Source of the DNA: Salinactinospora qingdaonensis
Lineage (GTDB): Bacteria > Actinomycetota > Actinomycetes > Streptosporangiales > Streptosporangiaceae
Direction of reading: 5' to 3'
Assembly (NCBI RefSeq): GCF_039539445.1
Contig: NZ_BAABDD010000027.1
Location: 1-62,310 of the forward strand
Length of the DNA stretch: 62,310 bases
Shown: piece by piece, positions 20,271-27,070 of the stretch
Layout of the letters: every line of letters begins with the position of its first letter
Numbering within the stretch: position 1 is the first letter of the stretch
Translations under genes and position numbers: made by a program
Notes under the pieces: generated by a model
What the model saw: only the letters and a program-made list of their open reading frames with translations
The model's database searches: none
What the model was told of the DNA's origin: nothing

Positions 20271-20645
20271 TCAGTCGTCACCACCCACGAAGAGGTTAAG
20301 CAGCCACGAGACGACTGCGATGATGATGGCCCCCCAGAAGGCGGGCCAGAACCCCTCGATGGTGAAGGGGAGCTCGAACAAACCGGCCAACCACCCCGTG
20401 AGCAACAGCAGCAGTGCGTTGACCACCAGCGCGAACAGTCCCAAGGTCACCGCGTAGAAGGCACAGCCCACGGTCTTGACGATCGGCTTGATGACAGCGT
20501 TGACGACACCGAAGATCGCCCCGACCAACACATATACCAGGATCTGGTTGGGCAGGGTCTCGGCTCCGACGTCGATGCCGTCGATGAGGAAGACGGCCGC
20601 CCATAGGGCGACGGCGTTGACGATAATCCGGATAATGAGACTCAC
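20271..20645 (-). CDS. Phage holin family IV-like small membrane protein
   Basis: A 124-residue protein almost made of membrane: about four transmembrane helices (residues ~5-25, 30-50, 58-80, 90-115), with FGVVNAVIKPIVKTVG between helices 2 and 3. This is the Mycobacteriaceae/Streptomyces-type Phage_holin_4_2 (YvlD-like) family; despite the name, members are chromosomal and not shown to lyse cells. The GTG at 20645 starts the first helix directly. Monocistronic; function unknown. Confidence 0.8.
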   Translation of the reverse strand: MSLIIRIIVNAVALWAAVFLIDGIDVGAETLPNQILVYVLVGAIFGVVNAVIKPIVKTVGCAFYAVTLGLFALVVNALLLLLTGWLAGLFELPFTIEGFWPAFWGAIIIAVVSWLLNLFVGGDD

Positions 20646-20854
20646 GGTTTGATGGTGCCACGGGGCCGCTTCTCGGGAGAACACCTGGCGCTGTGACTGA
20701 GGGGAAACTCAGGGAATCGCCGGAGGCTAGCCGGCGCGCCCCCGCCGGGGGCGGTCCGGTTTTCGCCAGCGGTGCCGAGGCTGCGACGATGCAGGAGCCG
20801 CACTGTCGCCGCGCGCCGGCCGCCATCGATACCGCTGACGTGAAGGGTTTGCCC

Positions 20855-21397
20855 ATGTCGACACAACGATTCGTCCGTTCCGCCCGCGAGGAGGACGTGG
20901 ACACGATCGTGGGCATCCAGGTGGCGGCCTGGCGCGACACCTACGGCTCGGTGCTTCCCGAAGAGGTGCTGGCCGAGTTGACCGGCGAGGAGGCCGGCCA
21001 ACAGTTCCGACACCAGTGGAGCGAGGCGATCCGGCGCCCCCCGACATCGCGGCACCGGGTGCTGGTGGCCACCGACGAGCGTCTCGTCGTGGGTTTCGCC
21101 GCGATCGGGCCCGCCGGCGACGACGACCTATGGCCGGCCACCGACGCCGAAATCTACGCGCTGCACGTCCACCCCGAGCACGTCCGGCGCGGCCACGGCG
21201 CTCGCCTGCTCAACGCCACCGTGGACCACTTGGTTGACGACGGGTTCCACACGGTGAGCACGTGGACCGTGGCCGCCCCCAACGCGCTGCGCTCCTTCGT
21301 CGAGTCCAGCGGCTGGCAGCCCGACGGCGCCCGCCGAGAGATCGACATGGGCGCGACGGTCTCCATGATCCGACTACGCGCCGCGATCGGCGAGTGA
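20855..21397 (+). CDS. GNAT family N-acetyltransferase
   Basis: A 180-residue Gcn5-related acetyltransferase. VRSAREEDVDTIVGIQVAAWRDTY opens the fold, and ALHVHPEHVRRGHGARLL is the acetyl-CoA-binding motif A (R/Q-x2-G-x-G/A form). The ATG at 20855 follows GAAGGG. The substrate cannot be predicted; the W-R-D-TY start resembles RimI-like small-molecule or N-terminal acetyltransferases. Confidence 0.85.
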   Translation: MSTQRFVRSAREEDVDTIVGIQVAAWRDTYGSVLPEEVLAELTGEEAGQQFRHQWSEAIRRPPTSRHRVLVATDERLVVGFAAIGPAGDDDLWPATDAEIYALHVHPEHVRRGHGARLLNATVDHLVDDGFHTVSTWTVAAPNALRSFVESSGWQPDGARREIDMGATVSMIRLRAAIGE

Positions 21398-21568
21398 TCC
21401 GTGGCCGGCCGGGGAGACCCACACGTGGCCGGCGGCCCACGGCCCGCGAACGTGTCGGGTCTGGCTGGCGATATGGTGAAAACGTCGTAGCGTACCCGCT
21501 CAGGAGACCCTATCGGTGCCCCACCGGTGCCTGAGCGCCCAGCGGAGCGGAAAGAGGGGCTTTCAGGC

Positions 21569-22438
21569 GTGGCCACGATCAACGAGTGGGTCGCGGGCGC
21601 CCGCCCTAGAACGTTGCCGAACTCGATCGTCCCTGTGGCCGTGGGCACCGGGGTCGCCCTGTCCGTGGACGCTCTGGTGTGGTGGAAAGCCGCGCTGGCC
21701 GCAGTGGTGGCACTGGGCCTACAGCTAGGCGTGAACTACGCCAACGACTACAGCGACGGAATCCGCGGAACCGACACTGAACGAGTCGGCCCCACCCGAC
21801 TGACCGCCGCCCGGCTCACGGCCCCCAGAGCGGTTCTCACCGCCGCCTGGGCCTGCTTCAGCGTCGCGGCCCTCGTCGGGCTGATCCTGGTCGCCACCTC
21901 CACATGGTGGCTGCTGCTGGTGGGCGCCGCGGCGATCGCCGCCGCATGGTTCTACACGGGAGGATCGCGCCCCTACGGCTATCGGGGCCTGGGCGAAGTC
22001 TCGGTGTTCGTGTTCTTCGGGGTCGTCGCCGTGGTGGGGACCGTGCTGGTCCAGGTCGGCAGCGTGCCATGGCAGGGGTGGGCCGCGGCCGTTCCGGTGG
22101 GGCTGCTGTCGTGCTCGGTGCTGGTCATCAACAACCTGCGCGACATCGACACCGACGCGGCCACCGGCAAACGCACGCTGGCTGTGCTGCTGGGCGAGCG
22201 GGCCACGCGGCGCCTCTATCTGGCCTGCATAGCCGGAGCCCACCTCGTCGCGCTGGTCACCGCCGCCGCAACCCCGTGGGCGGCGCTGACGCTTCTGGCG
22301 GCTCCCCTGGCACTGCGTCCCTGCACGCGTGTGGCACGCGGCCAGCGCGAAGGCGACCTCATCCTCGGCCTCGCTGAGACCGGCCGCTTCCAACTCGCCT
22401 TCGGCGCTCTCTACACCGTAGGCCTGGCCCTGGGCTGA
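21569..22438 (+). CDS. menA: 1,4-dihydroxy-2-naphthoate polyprenyltransferase
   Basis: A 289-residue UbiA-superfamily membrane enzyme that prenylates DHNA in menaquinone synthesis. About nine hydrophobic spans; the two Asp-rich motifs are NYANDYSDGIRGTD and NNLRDIDTDAATGK. The GTG at 21569 has AAAGAGGGG nine nt upstream and gives the typical WVAGARPRTLP start; an earlier GTG at 21527 is less likely. No other men gene is in the window. Confidence 0.92.
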   Translation: MATINEWVAGARPRTLPNSIVPVAVGTGVALSVDALVWWKAALAAVVALGLQLGVNYANDYSDGIRGTDTERVGPTRLTAARLTAPRAVLTAAWACFSVAALVGLILVATSTWWLLLVGAAAIAAAWFYTGGSRPYGYRGLGEVSVFVFFGVVAVVGTVLVQVGSVPWQGWAAAVPVGLLSCSVLVINNLRDIDTDAATGKRTLAVLLGERATRRLYLACIAGAHLVALVTAAATPWAALTLLAAPLALRPCTRVARGQREGDLILGLAETGRFQLAFGALYTVGLALG

Positions 22439-22710
22439 CCCGGTGAGCCGCCCTGGGGTGGGCCGGTGCCCTAGCGTGAGGACTGAGCCGGTACGCCGGC
22501 CATAGGCTAATTCCGGCGCCCTGGCACGAGGGCTGATCCGGTGCACTCCAGCAACAGGGGGCGGGCACTCGTCTATCTGCCTCCATCCCACCCTGCGGGC
22601 AGCCCTGGGCAGCGCACGAATGTCGATGCTGTTGACCAGGGAGGACACCGCCGGAAAGTACCGAGGACGGGGCAAGGTAGCCCTGTGATCGGTGCTGTGC
22701 GTCGGGGCTA

Positions 22711-22890
22711 CCGGCGGTAACGCAGAGCGGCGAGGACGGGTGGGGGTGGTTTGGATATCGGTGCCGGCCGTTGGGGCTACCGGCGGTAACGGGAAGCGGC
22801 AAGGGGCCGATGGGGACCGAACAGGTACCGAGCCGGTACCGCTGACTGGGGACGAGGTAGCGACGCAGGGCGGCGAGGACGGGCAGTGGA
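22711..22890. repeat. Degenerate ~75-bp-period intergenic repeat, copy set 2 (opposite orientation)
   Basis: CTACCGGCGGTAAC-type units recur at 22709, 22779 and (weaker) 22855, each followed by a G-rich GCGGCGAGGACGG-like segment. They are the reverse complement of the units at 40-290; ATATCGGTGCCGGCC near 22756 even matches the spacer between copies in the first set. The stretch 22439-23235 holds no gene that I can support. Confidence 0.6.
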
Positions 22891-23335
22891 CGGGGGTGGA
22901 CGAGAGGGGCGGGGCGTGAGCACGACGAGGGGCGCCTATTCGGCAGTTCTGGCGGTCCAGTCGCGCCGCGGGGTACTCCTCGCGGCGATCATGGCAACAC
23001 TGAACGCAACCACTGGCCATGATGATGCCCGGTTTAGTGCACTATGCCAGTTTCCCAACCAGCGAGAATGTTAATTCTCAAACAAGTGTCTCGCCTGTTG
23101 GACGTTTGCATCATCACCGCGGAGCACTATAGGAGCTTTGTCGCTTTTTCGGGGGCAGTCGCGGCGCGTTTGCACGCTCAGTGTTGCGCCACCCCCAACA
23201 CTGAACGCACCCCCCACATTCGCCGTCTCACCCAGTGAGACGTAGGTGCCTCGGCCCTCCCCAGCCGAGAACCGCCGCACGCGACACACCCCTGTCCACC
23301 GGAACCGACCCAGCGCCCCCCTTGCCCACCCGGCC

Positions 23336-23507
23336 CTCGCTGCCTCCCGTCGCCCATCCTCACCCCGAACGAGCGGCACCGCCACCTGCCCACCCCACCC
23401 ACCAGCCGCCGTCGCTGCCTTTCGTCACCGCCTCCGCCCCCGCACACCCGCACCGCTTTGGTGCCCACCCCACCACCCGACCACCCTTGCTGCCTTATGT
23501 CACCAAC
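23336..23507. repeat. Degenerate ~75-bp-period intergenic repeat, copy set 3
   Basis: CTCGCTGCCTCCCGTCGCC (about 23336), GTCGCTGCCTTTCGTCACC (23411) and CTTGCTGCCTTATGTCACC (23486) are spaced exactly 75 bp apart and belong to the same family and orientation as 40-290. No gene is evident in 22439-24054. Confidence 0.6.
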
Positions 23508-23608
23508 AGCCCCCCGGTCCACAGCACCGCTGTGCCAGGCTCCGCCGGCGCGAGACCGGATGCAGGGGCGCGAGGTGAAACGGGGGCGAGGAGACCAGGG
23601 GGTGTTTC

Positions 23609-23650
23609 TCGTCGCTCGTGCCTCGATCGCTTCGCGATCTCGGCAGCCCG
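23609..23650 (+). repeat. Palindromic ~40-bp dispersed element, copy A
   Basis: The element reads GTCGCTCGTGCCTCGATCG, then CTTCGCGATCTCGGCAGCC; its centre GATCGC-TTC-GCGATC is a 6-bp hairpin with a 3-nt loop. It pairs with an inverted copy at 23961-23998, and shares a longer right flank (CCCGGGG, GGGCTGT, CCTG, GGTGG) with the copy at 62095. Confidence 0.75.
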
Positions 23651-23669
23651 GGGGTGGGCTGTGCCTGGG

Positions 23670-23829
23670 GTGGGTGCGTCACCTTGCCGCCACGCGCCCA
23701 CCTTGGGTGGGGAAGTGGGCGGTGCCGTCAGCCTCGTGGGTGCGTCACCTTGCCGCCACGCGCCCACCTTGGGTGGGGAAGTGGGCGGTGCCGTCAGCCT
23801 CGTGGGTGCGTCACCTTGCCGCCACGCCC
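23670..23829. repeat. 66-bp direct tandem repeat, 2.4 copies
   Basis: Units start at 23670, 23736 and 23802 with GTGGGTGCGTCACCTTGCC; the first two are identical over 66 bp and the third breaks off after ~28 bp. It lies inside the inverted pair of palindromic elements. The length is a multiple of three, so frames stay open through it, but no frame has a credible start or homology. Perfect identity points to recent duplication. Confidence 0.85.
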
Positions 23830-23960
23830 ACAGAGGTCGCCACCTGCTACAGCCTCCCGAAGCCCACGACGCTGCCTCACCCGCTAGCCAACTACATCTC
23901 CCCACCCACAGCCACCGCCCCCTGCATCGCTTACTCCCGCCTCAGCCTCGCACCCCCTCA

Positions 23961-23998
23961 GGCTGCCGAGATCGCGAAGCGATCGAGGCACGAACGAA
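23961..23998 (-). repeat. Palindromic ~40-bp dispersed element, copy B
   Basis: GGCTGCCGAGATCGCGAAG, followed by CGATCGAGGCACGAACGAA, is the reverse complement of copy A over ~33 bp and ends like copy C (TTCGTTCG). With copy A it makes a convergent inverted pair ~390 bp across, enclosing the 66-bp tandem repeat. Confidence 0.75.
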
Positions 23999-24054
23999 CA
24001 ACGCCGCCCTCCCAACCCCACCAACCACCGCACACACCCACCACCGCACAAGCG

Positions 24055-24326
24055 GAACCATCCCCGCCTACGCGGGGCTCACGACACCACCGACATCCTC
24101 CGCAGCTCACTCGACGGTCCATCCCCGCGTACGCGGAGCTCACATCACCGAGGAAGACGGCGTCCAGGTGGCCAGCGGTCCATCCCCGCGTACGCGGGGC
24201 TCACAGACGCGAAAACCTGGACCTGGTCCAGAAGATCGGTCCATCCCCGCATGCGCGGGGCTCACACGCCCAGCACGCTGAGGACCAGTGGGCCGACCGG
24301 TCCATCCCCGCATGCGCGGGGCTTAC
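24055..24326 (-). CRISPR. Type I-E-like CRISPR array: five 28-bp repeats, four 33-bp spacers, no cas genes
   Basis: Repeats lie at 24055-24082, 24116-24143, 24177-24204, 24238-24265 and 24299-24326, an exact 61-bp period. Read on the minus strand they begin GTGAGCCCCGCG and end GCGGGGATGGACC, with a palindromic CCCCGCGTACGCGGGG core, the usual actinomycete I-E form. The leftmost repeat is degenerate (three changes at 24056, 24057 and 24069) as expected at the trailer, so transcription is leftward from a leader at 24327 onward. Spacers are 24083-24115, 24144-24176, 24205-24237 and 24266-24298. No cas gene is within the window, so any processing must come from elsewhere. Confidence 0.93.
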
Positions 24327-24529
24327 GGAAATGACCTGGAGATTCTTGGGGCGTTATCTTTTTGTTACTTTTGGGGAGAGCCTTTCTCGCTGTTGCTTCG
24401 GCTGGAATCCCTTGAACCTTCTCTCCCCTATGCTGCCGAGGTTGGTCGGTGGTGAGGTACGCGAAACCCTCCCTATGGGTCAGGAAAGCACCCTATTAAG
24501 GGCCGAAAACACCACCTGCGCACGGCGAG
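24327..24529 (-). promoter_or_regulatory. CRISPR leader region
   Basis: The DNA abutting the first intact repeat is clearly less GC-rich than its surroundings, with TTATCTTTTTGTTACTTTTG close to the array at 24354-24373, as leaders usually are. It runs up to the dapB terminator hairpin. The promoter itself is not evident; the CCCTATTAAGGG palindrome at 24491-24502 is a possible site. Read-through from dapB is another possibility. Confidence 0.5.
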
Positions 24530-24578
24530 GCCCCTCACTGCTTGAAGAGGTCCTTCCCCCACTGAAAGGGAGAGGGGC
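24530..24578 (-). terminator. Putative dapB terminator
   Basis: GCCCCTC (24530-24536) pairs with GAGGGGC (24572-24578) directly after the dapB stop; the loop is long (35 nt), so the structure is only moderately convincing. It separates dapB from the CRISPR leader. Confidence 0.35.
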
Positions 24579-25322
24579 TCATTCCAGGTCGAGTAGGGGT
24601 TCCAGGCCGAGGGTGAGCTGGTCGGGTAGGCCGGCGACGCGGCGTACGCCGAGTAGCACGCCCGGCATGAACGATTCGCGGCTCATCGAGTCATGCCGGA
24701 TCTTCAGCGTCTCACCGTGGGTGCCGAAGATGACCTCCTGGTGGGCGATGAGCCCGGCGATGCGCAGCGCGTGCACGTGGACGCCGTCGACGTCGGCGCC
24801 GCGGGCTCCCTCGATTTCGGAGGTGGTGGCGTCGGGCATGGCGGTGCTGCCCGCCTGCCGGCGAGCCTGGGAGATGATGCCGGCGGTGCGGTGGGCGGTG
24901 CCGCTGGGCGCGTCGGCCTTGTTGGGGTGGTGTAGCTCCACGATCTCCGCGGAGTCGAAGTAGGGGGCGGCCTTGGCCGCGAAGTGCATCATCAGCACGG
25001 CCGCGATACCGAAGTTCGGGGCGATGAGCACCCGCACCTCGGGGTGCTTGGCCAGCAGCTCCCGCAGCTCGGCCAGTTTGGGTTCGTCGAAGCCGGTCGT
25101 GCCGACGACGGCGTGGATGCCGTTGGCCACGAGCCACCGCAGGTTGTCCATCACCGCGTCGGGGTGGGTGAAGTCAACGACGACTTCGGCCCCCCGCACC
25201 GCCTCGCGCTCGTCCCCGGCGTCGATGCCGGCCACCAGTTCGGTGTCCTCGGCCGCGTTGACCGCTTTGACGACTTCTGCTCCCATGCGCCCGTCGGCGC
25301 CAAACACTCCTACCTTGATCAC
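24579..25322 (-). CDS. dapB: 4-hydroxy-tetrahydrodipicolinate reductase
   Basis: A 247-residue NAD(P)H-dependent reductase, the step after DapA in the diaminopimelate pathway. N-terminal nucleotide-binding GADGRMG (residues 9-15), VVDFTHPD, GTTGF, and the substrate/catalytic segment ELHHPNKADAPSGTA are all present. It starts with GTG and has no clear ribosome-binding site. It ends directly against the CRISPR leader. Confidence 0.95.
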   Translation of the reverse strand: MIKVGVFGADGRMGAEVVKAVNAAEDTELVAGIDAGDEREAVRGAEVVVDFTHPDAVMDNLRWLVANGIHAVVGTTGFDEPKLAELRELLAKHPEVRVLIAPNFGIAAVLMMHFAAKAAPYFDSAEIVELHHPNKADAPSGTAHRTAGIISQARRQAGSTAMPDATTSEIEGARGADVDGVHVHALRIAGLIAHQEVIFGTHGETLKIRHDSMSRESFMPGVLLGVRRVAGLPDQLTLGLEPLLDLE

Positions 25323-25374
25323 GGGTTCACGCTATCGTGCCCGTGGCCCGGCCGGTCCGCCGCGCCAGGCCGCT

Positions 25375-25419
25375 CCCCTCCCGTGGCACGCATCCTCCGG
25401 GCGTGCGCCACGGGAGGGG
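25375..25419 (-). terminator. Strong hairpin between the M16 protease gene and dapB
   Basis: CCCCTCCCGTGG (25375-25386) pairs perfectly with 25408-25419, and CACGC/GCGTG extend it inward past a 2-nt bulge. It lies 184 nt beyond the protease stop and 53 nt before the dapB start, so it may end the pnp-side transcript and leave dapB with its own promoter. Confidence 0.6.
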
Positions 25420-25512
25420 CCGTCGGTGGTGATCGGGGCGTGGCCCCCGCGGCGGCAGGCGCTCTCCGGGGCTTGCGCGCCCCTACCGGCACGCTATGGC
25501 TGGGACCGCGTG

Positions 25513-25614
25513 CCCGTTGGCGGGTGCCTGCCCCAAACTCCCGCTTCGCCTAGCGCGTGGAGCTGGCGCCCTGGCCCATCCTCCCGTTGGCGGGCGCGTC
25601 TCTCAAAACTCCCG
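25513..25614. repeat. Imperfect direct repeat duplicating the 3' end of the M16 gene
   Basis: CCCGTTGGCGGG plus a variable part and CAAACTCCCG at 25513-25543 recurs as CCCGTTGGCGGG and CAAAACTCCCG at 25583-25614. The second copy contains the protease stop codon region, so the first looks like a partial duplication of the gene's 3' end. Confidence 0.55.
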
Positions 25615-26937
25615 ATCCTCGTCGTAGGGGCCGATGACGGCGAGGGTCGTGGGTTTGGCGAGGAGGTCGGCGGCGACGGCGCTGACGTCGTCGAGGGTGA
25701 CCGCGTCGACCCGTGCCAGCGTCTCGTTGAGCGAGTACTGGTGGTCGTAGGCGAGTTCGTGGATCGCCAATCGGCTCATCCGCGACTGGCTGCCCTCAGC
25801 GTCGAGAACGAACGAGCCGCGGATCTGGCCCTTGGCGCGGGCCAGTTCCTCCTCGGTGATCCCGGAATCGGCGATCCTGGCCAGTTCGTCACGGCACACC
25901 GCGAGCACGTCGTCGATCTTGTCGGGCAAGCAGTCGGCCGCCACGCCGAACGCTCCCGTGTCAGCGTAGCTGTCGGCGTAGCTGAACACCGAGTAGGCCA
26001 GGCCGCGCCGCTCGCGTACCTCTTGGAACAGCCGCGATGACATGCCTCCGCCCAGGGCGGAGCTGAGGACGTTGAGTGGGTAGCGGCGGGGGTCGTTCCT
26101 GGCGACCCCTTCGCCGCCCAAGATGATGTGGGCCTGTTCGGTGTCCCGCGACACCAGGGAGGTGCCGGGGCGGGTGCTCACGCCGGGTCCGCCCAGCCGC
26201 GGCGGGACTGGGCGCATGTCACCGTAGTGCCGCAGCAGCGGCGCGAACGCGTTGTGGACTAGTTCCACGACGGTGTCGTGGTCGAGGTTGCCGGCCGCGC
26301 TGACGACAAGCTCACCGGGAACGTAGCGGTCACGGTAGTGCTCTTGAATCCGATCCCGGGAAAGGCCGGTGATCGTCTCGTTGGTGCCCAGCACCGGCCG
26401 TCCCAGCGGCGAACTCCCGAACAGGGCGGCGGCGAAGACGTCGTCGACGAGTTCGCTGGGCTCGTCCTCGTACATGGCGATCTCTTCCAGGATCACGCCA
26501 CGCTCGTTTTCCACTTCGACCGGGTCGAGGACGGAGCCGGCCACCATGTCGCTGACGACGTCGATCGCCAGGGGGAGGTCGCTGTCGAGGACCTTGGCGT
26601 AGTAGGCCGTGTACTCCTTGGTGGTGTAGGCGTTGTGGTTGGCTCCCACCGCGTCCAACAGTCGGGAGATCTCCATGGCGTCGCGCCGCTGAGTGCCCTT
26701 GAACAGCAGATGTTCCAGAAAGTGCGTGGAGCCGGCGTGGTGATCGTCCTCGTCGCGCGAGCCCACGCCCACCCAGATCCCGAAGGCGGCCGACCGCAGC
26801 CCCGGCATGGCTTCGGTGACGACCCGCAGGCCGCCGGGCAGGACGGTGCGGCGTACCGGGCCGGAGCCCTCGGTGGCCGCAAGCAGCGTGAGAGTGGTGT
26901 CGGGCGCTTGCTCGGCGGCGGTGGGCGCTGGGGTCAT
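25603..26937 (-). CDS. M16 family zinc metallopeptidase (insulinase-like)
   Basis: A 444-residue protease of the processing-peptidase/YmxG type. The inverted zinc motif HFLEH is intact, and the third ligand is expected in ENERGVILEEIAMYEDEP. The C-terminal half repeats the fold without the motif. It lies directly downstream of pnp, a conserved neighbourship in Gram-positive bacteria. AGGAG precedes the ATG. The physiological substrate is unknown. Confidence 0.93.
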   Translation of the reverse strand: MTPAPTAAEQAPDTTLTLLAATEGSGPVRRTVLPGGLRVVTEAMPGLRSAAFGIWVGVGSRDEDDHHAGSTHFLEHLLFKGTQRRDAMEISRLLDAVGANHNAYTTKEYTAYYAKVLDSDLPLAIDVVSDMVAGSVLDPVEVENERGVILEEIAMYEDEPSELVDDVFAAALFGSSPLGRPVLGTNETITGLSRDRIQEHYRDRYVPGELVVSAAGNLDHDTVVELVHNAFAPLLRHYGDMRPVPPRLGGPGVSTRPGTSLVSRDTEQAHIILGGEGVARNDPRRYPLNVLSSALGGGMSSRLFQEVRERRGLAYSVFSYADSYADTGAFGVAADCLPDKIDDVLAVCRDELARIADSGITEEELARAKGQIRGSFVLDAEGSQSRMSRLAIHELAYDHQYSLNETLARVDAVTLDDVSAVAADLLAKPTTLAVIGPYDEDREF

Positions 26938-27010
26938 GGTGGTGCTCCTGCGACGGCGGTACGGAAACGAAACGTCAGGCGTCAGGACGGGCGGGACCGA
27001 GAGTTACGTT

Positions 27011-27044
27011 GGGGCGGCCGTACCCCGGCGGGTACGGCCGCCCC
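27011..27044 (-). terminator. Perfect 15-bp terminator hairpin downstream of pnp
   Basis: GGGGCGGCCGTACCC (27011-27025) and its exact complement (27030-27044) enclose a 4-nt loop, 27 nt beyond the pnp stop. There is no U-tract. Such a stable structure also protects 3' ends, which is notable downstream of a 3'-5' exonuclease gene. Confidence 0.7.
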
Positions 27045-27070
27045 TGGTTTACGAGGCGACGCGCCGGCTG

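Noticed and set aside
23235..24281. A 348-codon frame through the repeats and part of the CRISPR array
   Set aside because: It encodes the 66-bp tandem repeat and array repeats; no start signal, and repeat DNA explains its openness.
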